DNA of 64,000 bases from Methylocystis iwaonis (GTDB lineage: Bacteria > Pseudomonadota > Alphaproteobacteria > Rhizobiales > Beijerinckiaceae). The translations under genes and the position numbers were made by a program. Positions 1 to 8,850 of this stretch are shown here, one piece after another (positions within the stretch are counted from its first letter, which is position 1; every line of letters begins with the position of its first letter). The stretch lies in assembly GCF_027925385.1 (NCBI RefSeq), contig NZ_AP027142.1, forward strand, positions 434,001 through 498,000, read 5' to 3'. The notes beneath the pieces are model-generated. The model saw only the letters and a program-made list of their open reading frames with translations. It was not told where the DNA came from and searched no databases.

Positions 1-385
1 CCGGATTGTCTGGGTTTCCGAAAGCGCGCCGGCTTTCCCGACATAGAGCGGAAACATTTTTCCGCAGTGCGAAAAACTATGGAAACAGCCGCTTGCAAGT
101 GTAGCTGAGCCCTTGGAGGCCAATCGAGGAAAGCCAATGAAGCGAGACTTAGGCGCAGCAAAAGGCCGGCCCAGCCTTCATTTTAGACAAATCGCGGCTC
201 TGCCGAAATAAGCGCCGTCCCGCCTGAAATATAATCTTGCCGGGTCCGTGAGCGGCGCCGGGCGCCCTCAGCCCCACCAAAAAGAGTGCAGACGGCCTCG
301 GCGCCGAAAATGCCTTTGTCGCCCAAGGGGGACAGGGCCCAGGCTCTTTTTCCGGTCTTCATCTCCAGTTCGAGGATAACAGACG
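1..385. other. Leading non-coding stretch upstream of the SulP gene
   Basis: I see no convincing gene in these bases; the longest ATG-led frames are a few dozen codons and have no ribosome binding site. A TATAAT hexamer lies at 230-235, but no matching -35 box sits 16-18 bases upstream, so I do not call a promoter. The SulP gene downstream is preceded by a GAGGAT Shine-Dalgarno-like stretch near 370. Confidence 0.4.
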
Positions 386-2038
386 ATGACCATCTCCTCG
401 CCGGCTCATGACGCCTTGTCTCCCAAATCCGGGTTCGCCGGGCTCTTCGAGAGCTGGCGCTCCGACGTCGTTTCAGGCTTCCTGGTCTTCCTGATCGCCT
501 TGCCCTTGTGCCTCGGCATCGCCATGGCCTCCGGCTTTCCGCCCCAGGCCGGCATCATCTCGGCCATCGTCGGCGGGCTTCTGGTGTCGCGCATCAACGG
601 TTCTTTCGTCACGATCATGGGGCCGGCGGCCGGCCTGATCGTCGTCATTCTCGATTCCGTGACGGAGCTCGGCGAGGGCGACGCTATGGCGGGCTATCGC
701 TACACGCTCGCCGCGATCTTCTTCGCCTCCTTGCTGCAAATCCTCATGGGCGTGATGAAGGCCGGCAAGATGAGCGCCTTCTTCCCCGCCTCGGCCGTGC
801 ACGGCATGCTGGCGGCGATCGGCATCATCATCATGGCCAAGCAAATTCACGTCATGCTCGGCGTGAAGCCGGATGCGCAGACGCTGTTCCAGACGATCGG
901 CGCTATCCCAGCGAGTTTGCGGGACATGAACCCGGAGGTCGCCATCATCGGCTTTCTGGGCATCGGGATTTTGGCGCTCTGGACCCTGGTGCGGAACCCC
1001 AAGCTCAAGATGATCCCGGCGCCCTTGCTCGTCGTCCTGCTGGGCATGGCTCTCGCCAAATATTTCGACATCGAGGACGAGCACAAATACCTCTTCCTGC
1101 CGGACATGGTCTTCCTGCCGCACCATGAATTCACCATCGGCCCGAAGTTCCTCGTCACTTTGCCGGAGAATTTCCTGGCGGGCTTCGCCGCGCCCGACTT
1201 CGCCCGCGTCGGACATCTCGTCTTCTGGCAGCAGGTCGTCGCCATCGCGCTCGTCGGCAGCCTCGAGAGCCTGCTGAGCGCCGCTGCGGTCGACAAGCTC
1301 GATCCCTATAAGCGCACGTCCGACCTGAACCGCGACATCGCGGCGGTGGGCGTCGGCAACGCCATCTGCGGCCTGATCGGCGGCCTGCCGATGATCGCGG
1401 AAATCGTTCGCAGCTCAGCCAATGTCAACAACGGCGCGAAAACCGGCTGGGCCAATTTCTTCCACGGGCTCTTCCTGCTCGTCTTCGTCGCCCTGTTCCC
1501 GAAGCTGATCCACGAGATCCCGCTCGCCTCGCTGGCGGCGCTCCTGGTCTTCACGGGCTATCGGCTGGCCTCGCCTCACGAGTTCAAAAAGACGTTGGAG
1601 ATTGGCTGGGACCAGTTGGGCGTCTTTGTCGTGACCATCGTCGGCGTGCTGGCGACCGACCTTCTCATCGGCGTCGCCATCGGCGTTTTGGCGGAGCTGG
1701 CCTTCCATTTCTGGCGCAGCATCCATTGGCCGGATGTCATCAAGCTCAGCCGCTCGATCGAAGAGAAGACGCCGGGCGTCTACCATGTGCAAGTCGCGGG
1801 CGCGGCCTTCTTCGGCAATTATCTCGCGCTCAAGAACGACCTCACCGCGATCCCGCCGGGCAAGACGGTGATCTTCGACCTCTCGGAGACAGCGACCGTC
1901 GACCACACGGTGATGGAAAATCTCCATCATTTCTGCGGGGATTACCACGGCAAGGGCGGCCATGCGGAAATCCGCGGGCTCGACCATCTCGTCCCGACCT
2001 CCGACCATCCTTTGGCGCCGCGCAGGCGCCCCGCCTAG
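386..2038 (+). CDS. SulP family inorganic anion transporter with C-terminal STAS domain
   Basis: Inner-membrane anion transporter of the SulP/SLC26 family, 550 residues. The N-terminal half carries the signature ALPLCLGIAMASGFPPQAG (about residues 39-57) and the GPAAGLIVV turn (about 79-87). The conserved block around DLNRDIAAVGVGN and GGLPMIAEIVRSSANVNNG follows at about 315-350. A soluble STAS domain occupies about 465-540 and contains FDLSETATVDHTVMENL. Family members carry sulfate, bicarbonate, chloride or dicarboxylates; the substrate cannot be read from sequence. Only 202 bases separate it from the downstream hydrogenase-4-like operon on the same strand, which suggests a functional link, possibly bicarbonate or another anion coupled to a proton- or sodium-moving complex. 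That link is inference. Confidence 0.9.
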   Translation: MTISSPAHDALSPKSGFAGLFESWRSDVVSGFLVFLIALPLCLGIAMASGFPPQAGIISAIVGGLLVSRINGSFVTIMGPAAGLIVVILDSVTELGEGDAMAGYRYTLAAIFFASLLQILMGVMKAGKMSAFFPASAVHGMLAAIGIIIMAKQIHVMLGVKPDAQTLFQTIGAIPASLRDMNPEVAIIGFLGIGILALWTLVRNPKLKMIPAPLLVVLLGMALAKYFDIEDEHKYLFLPDMVFLPHHEFTIGPKFLVTLPENFLAGFAAPDFARVGHLVFWQQVVAIALVGSLESLLSAAAVDKLDPYKRTSDLNRDIAAVGVGNAICGLIGGLPMIAEIVRSSANVNNGAKTGWANFFHGLFLLVFVALFPKLIHEIPLASLAALLVFTGYRLASPHEFKKTLEIGWDQLGVFVVTIVGVLATDLLIGVAIGVLAELAFHFWRSIHWPDVIKLSRSIEEKTPGVYHVQVAGAAFFGNYLALKNDLTAIPPGKTVIFDLSETATVDHTVMENLHHFCGDYHGKGGHAEIRGLDHLVPTSDHPLAPRRRPA

Positions 2039-2068
2039 CGCGCTTTTCCGCGCAGATTCAAAAAGCTG

Positions 2069-2115
2069 GAGCGCATTCTTTTCGCACAGGTCTGCAACTT
2101 TTGCGGAATGCGCTC
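2069..2115. repeat. Dispersed inverted repeat, family B
   Basis: An imperfect palindrome with ends GAGCGCATTC and GAATGCGCTC, and TTTTCGCA facing TTGCGGAA toward the middle. Near-identical copies lie at 36868-36907 and 37249-37296. It sits between the SulP gene and hyfB and could act as a transcript-stabilising or terminating hairpin, but there is no T-run. Confidence 0.75.
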
Positions 2116-2240
2116 TAAGGCCGCGCCGTATTCCGGCGAAATATCGCAGGGTGAGACGTTCTGCGGGATAGACTGCCGCTGGAATTCCCGCGACCGTCTA
2201 TGCAGGCAAGCCTCTCGGCCAAGTCGTTCAAGGAACATAA

Positions 2241-4238
2241 ATGCCGCTTTATCTCGCCCTTCTTTGCGTGGGCGCCCTGATCGGCGTCGGCGTAGCCTCG
2301 ATCCGCTACAAGGACCGCGCGGATGTGACGCGGCTCGTTTACGGGCTCACCGGCGGATTATGCGCGGCGATTTTCCTTGCCGTCATCGTCCCGAGAGGCG
2401 CGCATGTCTTGCAGACGACGCTGCCCCTGGGCCTGCCTTGGATCGGCATGCGCTTTCGCATCGACGCGCTGAGCGCCTTCTTTCTTGCGGTCGTCAATCT
2501 CGGCGGCGCGGCGGCGAGCGTCTACGCCATCGGCTACGGGGCGCATGAGAAAAGCCCGATGCGCGTGCTGCCGTTCTTTCCGGCCTTCATCGCCGGCATG
2601 AACGGCGTCGTGATGGCCGACGACGCCTTCACCTTCCTCGTCGCCTGGGAATTCATGTCGCTCTCGTCCTGGGCGCTGGTCATTTCCCATCACGATCACG
2701 CCGAAAACCGCGCCGCCGCCTACATCTATTTGCTCATGGCGAGCTTCGGCACCTTCTGCCTGCTCATGGCCTTCGGCGTTCTCGGCGGCGCGACCGGCGC
2801 CCATGACTTCGATACGATCCGCGCGATTCCCAAGGACGCCTGGAAATCCGGCCTCGTCCTTGCCCTCGTCATCCTGGGGGCCGGCTCGAAGGCGGGTCTC
2901 GTTCCGCTGCATATCTGGCTGCCGCTCGCCCATCCCGCCGCGCCGAGCCATGTCTCGGCGCTGATGAGCGGGGTCATGACGAAGGTGGCCATTTACGGCT
3001 TCATCCGCATGGCTTTCGATCTTCTGGGCCCGCCCGCCTTCTGGTGGAGCATTCACCCGCTGGCGTTCGGCGCGGCGAGCGCGCTGATCGGCGTGCTGTT
3101 CGCCACGGTGCAGAGCGATCTCAAGAAGCTTCTCGCCTACAGCACCATCGAAAATGTCGGCATCATCTTCGTCGCGCTCGGACTGGCGCTGGCCTTCAAG
3201 GCGAATGGCCAGGCGCTGCCCGCGGCGCTCGCCTTCACCGCGGCGCTGTTCCATGTCTTCAACCACGCTTTGTTCAAGAGCACGCTCTTCTTCGGCGCCG
3301 GCGCCGTGCTCGGCGCGACGGGCGAGAAGAACATCGAGAAGCTCGGCGGCCTGATCCGCTCGATGCCGAAAACCGCCTTCGTGTTTCTCGGCGGTTGCAT
3401 GGCCATCGCCGCGCTGCCGCCGCTCAACGGTTTCGTCTCCGAGTGGCTGGTGTTCCAGGCCATCCTTCTCAGCCCCTCGTTGCCGCAGTGGATATTGAAG
3501 CTGCTCACGCCCGCTGTCGGCGTGACGCTGGCGCTGAGCGCGGCGCTGGGCGCCGGCGCCTATGTGCGGGCCTTTGGCGTCGTCTTTCTTGGCCGGCCGC
3601 GCTCCGACGCCGCCGAGCAGGCGCAGGAGACCGATCAATGGTCGCTGCGCGCCATGTTCGCGCTGATCGCTCTCTGCCTTCTGGCGGGGATTACGCCAAG
3701 CTTCATGATCGACACGATCTCGCCCGCGGCGGCCGAATATGTCGGCGGCCGCATGCCGGCGCAGAGCCAGATCGGCTGGTTTACGATCGCGCCCATCGCC
3801 GAGAGCCGCAGCTCCTATAACGGCCTGCTCGTCTTCGCCTTCATCGGCCTGTCGGCCTTTGCTATGGCGCAGACGATCAAGAAATTCTTTCCGCGCCCGC
3901 TGCGTCGGGCGCCGCCGTGGGATTGCGGCTATGTCGATCCGACCCCCGCGAGTCAGTATACGGCGAGCAGCTTTGCGCAGCCGGTCCGCCGCGCGCTCGG
4001 CGCCGTCGCCTTCTCGGCGCGCGAGAAGCTCGACATGCCGCTGCCCGGAGAGACGCGCGCCGCGCATTTCTCCGTGGAGATTGGCGACCGCTTCATCGAC
4101 TACATCTACGCGCCGCTGACGAAAGCTGTGCTGTTCTGCGCGGGGCGGCTCAATGTGGTGAACTTCCTGTCGATCCAGGAATATATCGCCCTCGTCTTCG
4201 CCGCCCTCGTCTTTCTCCTCATCCTCGTGGCGCTATGA
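2241..4238 (+). CDS. hyfB: Hydrogenase-4 subunit B-like proton-conducting membrane protein
   Basis: NuoL/MrpA-type antiporter-like subunit of an energy-converting complex, 665 residues with about 14-16 predicted membrane helices. The characteristic block GAGSKAGLVPLHIWLPLAHP followed by APSHVSALMSGVMTKVAIY (about residues 215-255) holds the conserved Lys and His residues of the proton channel. The upstream element EFMSLSSWALVISHH is the usual HyfB/NuoL family sequence. It is first in a tightly packed operon: its TGA overlaps the ATG of the HyfC-like gene. In hydrogenase-4 and formate hydrogenlyase this subunit moves H+ or Na+ across the inner membrane. Its partner large subunit here lacks the NiFe ligands, so the complex is not expected to make hydrogen. 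Confidence 0.9.
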   Translation: MPLYLALLCVGALIGVGVASIRYKDRADVTRLVYGLTGGLCAAIFLAVIVPRGAHVLQTTLPLGLPWIGMRFRIDALSAFFLAVVNLGGAAASVYAIGYGAHEKSPMRVLPFFPAFIAGMNGVVMADDAFTFLVAWEFMSLSSWALVISHHDHAENRAAAYIYLLMASFGTFCLLMAFGVLGGATGAHDFDTIRAIPKDAWKSGLVLALVILGAGSKAGLVPLHIWLPLAHPAAPSHVSALMSGVMTKVAIYGFIRMAFDLLGPPAFWWSIHPLAFGAASALIGVLFATVQSDLKKLLAYSTIENVGIIFVALGLALAFKANGQALPAALAFTAALFHVFNHALFKSTLFFGAGAVLGATGEKNIEKLGGLIRSMPKTAFVFLGGCMAIAALPPLNGFVSEWLVFQAILLSPSLPQWILKLLTPAVGVTLALSAALGAGAYVRAFGVVFLGRPRSDAAEQAQETDQWSLRAMFALIALCLLAGITPSFMIDTISPAAAEYVGGRMPAQSQIGWFTIAPIAESRSSYNGLLVFAFIGLSAFAMAQTIKKFFPRPLRRAPPWDCGYVDPTPASQYTASSFAQPVRRALGAVAFSAREKLDMPLPGETRAAHFSVEIGDRFIDYIYAPLTKAVLFCAGRLNVVNFLSIQEYIALVFAALVFLLILVAL

Positions 4239-5188
4239 CCTTTCTCTTCGACCTCTTCGCGCAAGCGGCGCAAATGGCTTTGGTGCTGGCGCTCGCGCCG
4301 GTGCTGATCGGATTCACGCGCAAGGTGAAAGCCCGCCTGCTGCGGCGGCGCGGGCCGCCGCTTCTGCAGCCCTGGTACGATCTCATTCGCCTGTTGAGGA
4401 AGGACGTCGTGCTCGCCCATGACGCCTCCTGGCTCTACCGGGCGGCCCCCTATCTGATTTTCTCGACCACATGGGTGGCGGCGTCGCTCGTTCCGACATT
4501 TGCGACCGGACTGATGTTCGGCTGGATCGCCGATCTCATCGCGCTCACCGCCTTGCTCGGCGCCGCCCGCTTCTTCCTGGCGCTCGCCGGCATGGATGTG
4601 GGGACGAGCTTCGGCGGCATCGGCTCAAGCCGCGAGACGATGTTCGGCTCGCTCGCCGAGCCGGCGACGATCATGATTGCTTTCATCGTCTCGCTCATCG
4701 CCGGCTCGACCCAGCTCTCGGAAGTCGCCGCCTATATGGCGTCGGATTTCGCGCTGCGCGTCTCCGTGCTCTTCGCGCTGATCGGCCTCATCATCGTCGC
4801 GATCGCGGAGAACGGACGCATACCGGTCGATAATCCCGCGACGCATCTCGAGCTCACCATGGTCCACGAGGCGATGATTCTCGAATATTCGGGACGTCAT
4901 CTCGCCATCATCGAGATGGCCTCGGCGCTCAAGCTTCTTCTCTATGTGTCGCTTATCGGCTGCATCTTCTTCCCCTTTGGCATCGCGCCCCCGGATGGCA
5001 GTCTCGCCGACATGGGCTATGGCGTCGCCTTTTATGTCGTGAAAATCTTTGTCGCGGGCTTTTTGTTGGCCCTCTTCGAAGTGTCGACCGCAAAGATGCG
5101 CATCTTCCGCGTGTCGGATTTCCTGGGAGCGGCGCTGATGCTCGGCCTTCTCGGCACTCTTCTCGTCTTTGTCACCCGGAGCTTGTAA
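4235..5188 (+). CDS. hyfC: Hydrogenase-4 subunit C-like (NuoH/HycD family) membrane protein
   Basis: Membrane anchor subunit of the NuoH/HycD family, 317 residues. The start is the ATG at 4235 that overlaps the hyfB stop (ATGA); longer upstream reading in this frame lies inside hyfB and is ignored. RRGPPLLQPWYDLIRLLRKD (about residues 37-56) and NGRIPVDNPATHLELTMVHE (about 195-214) are diagnostic loops that in complex I and group 4 hydrogenases contact the soluble arm and form part of the quinone/ion pathway. About eight helices are expected. It ends where the hyfE-like gene starts (TAATG). The product should hold the small subunit (8851-9366) to the membrane. Confidence 0.9.
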   Translation: MTFLFDLFAQAAQMALVLALAPVLIGFTRKVKARLLRRRGPPLLQPWYDLIRLLRKDVVLAHDASWLYRAAPYLIFSTTWVAASLVPTFATGLMFGWIADLIALTALLGAARFFLALAGMDVGTSFGGIGSSRETMFGSLAEPATIMIAFIVSLIAGSTQLSEVAAYMASDFALRVSVLFALIGLIIVAIAENGRIPVDNPATHLELTMVHEAMILEYSGRHLAIIEMASALKLLLYVSLIGCIFFPFGIAPPDGSLADMGYGVAFYVVKIFVAGFLLALFEVSTAKMRIFRVSDFLGAALMLGLLGTLLVFVTRSL

Positions 5189-5853
5189 TGCAAGAGCATC
5201 TGTCTCTCGACATCGCGCAGCTCCTCGCGGGCGGGCTGGTGCTCGTCAGCTTCATGCTGCTCTATCAGGATCGCCTGACGGGGCTCATCAACATCTTCGC
5301 GCTGCATGCTTTGGTGCTGACTTTGTCGGTGGCCTGGCAGGCCCATGTGCAGAACGCGGCGCATCTTTATGTGACGGCGGCGATCGCCCTGGTGTTCAAG
5401 GCGATCGTCATTCCCTATAGCCTGCACAAGATCGTCAAGGCGCTGCGCGTCCATCGCACGGTGGAAGTCGTCGGCGGCATCGGCGCGACCATGCTTGTCG
5501 GCATGTTCCTGATGGGCCTTTCGCTCGTCGTCATGCTGCCCGCGACGACGACGGCCGATCCTTTCGCGCGCGAAGACCTCGCCTTTGCGCTGACGATCGT
5601 GCTTCTGGGCATGCTGATGATGGTCACGCGGCGCAACGCCGTCAGTCAGATCATCGGCTTCATGTCGCTGGAGAACGGCCTCGTGCTGGCGGCCGCGGGC
5701 GCCAATGGCATGCCGCTCGTCGTCGAGATCAGCGTCGCCTTCTCGATTCTCATCGCCTTTATCGTGATCGGCATCTTCCTGTTCCGCATTCGGGAGCGCT
5801 TCGACACAGTGGACTTATACGAACTCGATCGCGTGCGCGGAGAACGCCGATGA
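5188..5853 (+). CDS. hyfE: Hydrogenase-4 subunit E-like membrane protein
   Basis: Small membrane subunit, 221 residues, with a C-terminal NuoK/MrpC-like region (SQIIGFMSLENGLVLAAAG, about residues 152-170). Its length and two-part layout fit HyfE. The HKIVKALRVHR loop between helices is typical of the family. The start ATG at 5188 shares one base with the preceding TAA, and the stop overlaps the next gene, so translation is probably coupled through the operon. It probably lines the interface between the antiporter-like subunits. HyfE is found in hydrogenase-4 and Ehr-type complexes but not in formate hydrogenlyase-1 in this separate form. Confidence 0.88.
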   Translation: MQEHLSLDIAQLLAGGLVLVSFMLLYQDRLTGLINIFALHALVLTLSVAWQAHVQNAAHLYVTAAIALVFKAIVIPYSLHKIVKALRVHRTVEVVGGIGATMLVGMFLMGLSLVVMLPATTTADPFAREDLAFALTIVLLGMLMMVTRRNAVSQIIGFMSLENGLVLAAAGANGMPLVVEISVAFSILIAFIVIGIFLFRIRERFDTVDLYELDRVRGERR

Positions 5854-7298
5854 TTTCCGAATTCTTCATGGTGTCGAACGCGCTCGTGGCCATTCCGGCG
5901 GTCGCGGCGGGCGTGCTGGCCTTTCAGACCGAATATAAGAAAGCGGCTCAGCTCAATGTCGCCGCGTCGGGCGCGACCTTCGTCTTCGCGCTTTTGCTCC
6001 TCGCCAAGGGACACGAGGCCGGCAGCTTTCTCTCGGTCGACGATCTCAACGTCGTCTTCGTCGTGCTGTCGACGCTTATCGGCTTCACCACGGCGGGCTT
6101 CAGCGCGAGCTATATCGAGCACGAACTCGCGATCGGCAAATTGACGCCGGGCAATCTGCGCTTTTACCACGCCATGTATCAGGCGCTGATGTGCGCCATG
6201 AATCTGGCGCTTCTGGCCAGCAACATCGGCCTCACATGGGTCTCGGTCGAAGTCGCGACGCTGACCACGGTTGTCATGGTCGGCCTGTACCGCACCCGCG
6301 ACTCGCTCGAAGCCGCCTGGAAATATTTCATTCTGGGCAGCGTCGGCATTGCGCTCGCGCTCTTTGGCACGATCCTCGTCTATATGTCGGCGGAGCCGGT
6401 TCTGGGCGAGGGCTACGACTCCATGCTCTGGTCCACGCTGATGCAGCACGCCGCGCATCTCAGCCCGCGCCTGTTGAATGTGGCCTTCGTCTTCCTGATG
6501 CTCGGCTATGGCACCAAGGTCGGCCTCGCGCCCATGCACGCCTGGCTCCCCGATGCGCATGCCGAGGGCCCGACGCCCATCTCGGCGGTGCTTTCCGGTC
6601 TGTTGCTGAATGTCGCGCTCTACGCCGTGCTGCGCTTCAAAATGCTGCTCACGGCCAACGCCGCCGCCATCACGCCCGGGCCGCTGCTCATCGCGTTGGG
6701 CCTCGCCTCGGTGCTTTTTGCGGCCTTCATGCTCTACCGACGCGACGACATCAAACGCCTCTTCGCCTATTCGTCGATCGAGCACATGGGCATCATCGCC
6801 TTCGCCTTCGGGATCGGCGGCCCCGTCGCGAATTTCGCCGGATTGCTGCATATGGCGATGCACAGCCTCACCAAATCCGCAATCTTCTTCTCCGTCGGCC
6901 ACATCGCTCAGGCCAAGGGCACGCAGAAGATCGCCGAGATCAGGGGCCTGACCCAGAGCCATCCCGTGCTCGGCTGGAGCCTCGTCGTCGGCGTGATGGC
7001 GATCTGCGGCATGCCGCCGCTCGGCGTCTTCATGAGCGAGTTTCTGGTCGTAAGCTCCGCCTTCGCGCGTCAGCCATGGCTGGCCGTTCCGCTGGTCCTG
7101 GGCCTTCTGGTCGCCTTCGGCGCCTTGTTGATGCGCCTCATCGGCATGGCTTTCGGCGAACCGACGAAGAGCGCCGGAGAGGCGCCGGCCTCTCCCGTGC
7201 CGCTCATCGCGCATCTTTCGCTCGTGCTTCTCGCGGGCCTTTATCTGCCGTCTTATCTCGTCACCTGGTTCCAGAACGTGGCGCGGCTGCTGGGATAA
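5850..7298 (+). CDS. hyfF: Hydrogenase-4 subunit F-like (NuoN/NuoL family) membrane protein
   Basis: Second antiporter-like subunit, 482 residues with about 14 helices. GYGTKVGLAPMHAWLPDAH followed by GPTPISAVLSGLLLNVALY (about residues 212-255) is the conserved proton-channel block with its Lys and two His. YSSIEHMGIIAFAFGIGG (about 308-325) is another family signature. It overlaps hyfE by four bases and is followed after 12 bases by the large-subunit gene. Having both HyfB and HyfF marks a hydrogenase-4-like complex and not the smaller formate hydrogenlyase-1, which has one such subunit. No HyfD-like third antiporter subunit is present in this operon. Confidence 0.9.
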   Translation: MISEFFMVSNALVAIPAVAAGVLAFQTEYKKAAQLNVAASGATFVFALLLLAKGHEAGSFLSVDDLNVVFVVLSTLIGFTTAGFSASYIEHELAIGKLTPGNLRFYHAMYQALMCAMNLALLASNIGLTWVSVEVATLTTVVMVGLYRTRDSLEAAWKYFILGSVGIALALFGTILVYMSAEPVLGEGYDSMLWSTLMQHAAHLSPRLLNVAFVFLMLGYGTKVGLAPMHAWLPDAHAEGPTPISAVLSGLLLNVALYAVLRFKMLLTANAAAITPGPLLIALGLASVLFAAFMLYRRDDIKRLFAYSSIEHMGIIAFAFGIGGPVANFAGLLHMAMHSLTKSAIFFSVGHIAQAKGTQKIAEIRGLTQSHPVLGWSLVVGVMAICGMPPLGVFMSEFLVVSSAFARQPWLAVPLVLGLLVAFGALLMRLIGMAFGEPTKSAGEAPASPVPLIAHLSLVLLAGLYLPSYLVTWFQNVARLLG

Positions 7299-7310
7299 GC
7301 GCAAAGGGAC

Positions 7311-8837
7311 ATGCAAATGCTCTTCACCCCTGAAGACCCGAACAGCACGGCTCCTGCGCCCGCTGCGTCCTGCCGCCCCTGGGCGCGCGAGACGGTCGAC
7401 GACGCGGGCTGGCGTGCAGCAATCGAAGAGATCGCCGGCCGCAAGGCCGATCTTCTCAGCCTATGGAGCGACGGCGCTCATGTGTTCATGGCGATCGTCG
7501 GCAGGGCGACGCCAAAGATTCGGCTCGTCTCGCTCGACTGCCCGCAAGGCCGCTTTCCCTCGGTCGGCGTGCGGCACCCGCCGGCGCTGAGGCAGGAACG
7601 CACGATCGCCGATCTTTACGGGCTCACGCCCGAAGGATCGCCCGACACGCGCCGCTGGCTCGATCACGGCCGCTGGGGCCTTCGTCATCCCGACGGGGAG
7701 GCGGCGCAGATCGAGACGGCGAGCGACGCTTATCAATTCTCGCCGGCCGAAGGCGCGCCGCTGCATCAGATTCCTGTCGGCCCGGTGCATGCGGGCATCA
7801 TCGAGCCCGGCCATTTCCGTTTCTCCTGCAATGGCGAGGTGGTGGTGCGGCTCGAGGAGCGGCTAGGCTTCGTGCACAAGGGCGTCGACAGCCTCATGGC
7901 GGGCGCGCCGCTCGACAAGGCGGCGAAGCTCGCCGCGCGCGTCTCCGGCGACAGCACCGTGGCCTATAGTTTTGCCTTCGCGCGCGCCGTCGAGGCCGCT
8001 TATGGCGTCGAGCCGCCGCCGCGCGCCGTGTGGCTGCGCGCTTTGATGGCGGAAATCGAGCGCCTCGCCAATCACTTCGGCGACATCGGCGCGATCTGCA
8101 ACGACGCCGCCTTTGCGCTGATGCTCGCGCAATGCGGGCTGGTTCGCGAAAAGCTGCTGCGGGCGGCGTCAGCCTGTTTCGGCCATCGGCTGATGATGGA
8201 CCGCATCACGCCCGGCGGCGTCGCCGTGGATCTGTCGGAAGAGGGCGTGACGACGCTGCGCTCGCTGCTGGAAAAGATCGGCGTGATGGTGCCGCGTGTC
8301 GTGGCGCTCTATGGCGATACGACCTCGCTGCAGGACCGCACCGTGGCGACCGGCGTGCTGAGCGCCGAGCTCGCCAGCCAATATGCCTGCGGGGGCTTTA
8401 TCGGCCGCGCCTCTGGCCGCCGCTTCGACGCCCGCGCCGCCATCGGCTACGCGCCCTATGACGCGCTCTCCTTCGAGCTCGGCGAGTCGACCGGCGGCGA
8501 CGTCGATGCGCGCGTCTGGGTGCGCTTCGACGAGGTGAGAGCGTCGGTCGAGATCATCGAGCAAATCCTCGATCGCCTCCCCCATGGCCCCATCCAAGCC
8601 GATCTCAGCGCCGCGCCGGGCGGGGCCGAGGGCGCGGCGCTCGTGGAAGGGTTCCGCGGCGATATTTTCGTCTGGCTGCGCCTTGCGGCCGACGGCCGGA
8701 TCGAGCGGGCGCATCTGCGCGACCCGTCCTGGTTCCAATGGCCGCTGCTCGAAGCCGCGATCAAGGGAAACATCGTCGCGGATTTCCCGCTCTGCAATAA
8801 ATCCTTCAACTGCTCCTATTCGGGGCACGACCTGTAA
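7311..8837 (+). CDS. NuoCD/HycE-like large subunit lacking NiFe ligand cysteines (Ehr-type)
   Basis: Fusion of a NuoC-like domain (about residues 25-125, with ERTIADLYGLTPEGSPDTRR) and a NuoD/hydrogenase large-subunit-like domain (about 155-500, starting GPVHAGIIEPGHFRFSC). In group 4 NiFe hydrogenases the metal is held by an N-terminal CxxC (in ICGIC) and a C-terminal DPCxxC. Here the corresponding places read ARVSGDSTVAYS (about 209-220) and LRDPSWFQWP (about 469-478), with no cysteine. The protein therefore cannot bind NiFe in the usual way and resembles complex I NuoD or the Ehr (energy-converting hydrogenase related) group. What it oxidises or reduces is unknown. The start ATG at 7311 lies just after hyfF. 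Confidence 0.88.
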   Translation: MQMLFTPEDPNSTAPAPAASCRPWARETVDDAGWRAAIEEIAGRKADLLSLWSDGAHVFMAIVGRATPKIRLVSLDCPQGRFPSVGVRHPPALRQERTIADLYGLTPEGSPDTRRWLDHGRWGLRHPDGEAAQIETASDAYQFSPAEGAPLHQIPVGPVHAGIIEPGHFRFSCNGEVVVRLEERLGFVHKGVDSLMAGAPLDKAAKLAARVSGDSTVAYSFAFARAVEAAYGVEPPPRAVWLRALMAEIERLANHFGDIGAICNDAAFALMLAQCGLVREKLLRAASACFGHRLMMDRITPGGVAVDLSEEGVTTLRSLLEKIGVMVPRVVALYGDTTSLQDRTVATGVLSAELASQYACGGFIGRASGRRFDARAAIGYAPYDALSFELGESTGGDVDARVWVRFDEVRASVEIIEQILDRLPHGPIQADLSAAPGGAEGAALVEGFRGDIFVWLRLAADGRIERAHLRDPSWFQWPLLEAAIKGNIVADFPLCNKSFNCSYSGHDL

Positions 8838-8850
8838 GCGGCTCGCAACC

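Noticed and set aside
473..1216. Long antisense frames over the SulP and hyf genes
   Set aside because: They are low-complexity, Arg/His/Asp-rich shadows of GC-rich coding DNA in a complementary frame.
7311..8837. Annotating the complex as an active NiFe hydrogenase
   Set aside because: Both cysteine pairs for the metal are missing in the large subunit, so hydrogen chemistry is not supported.
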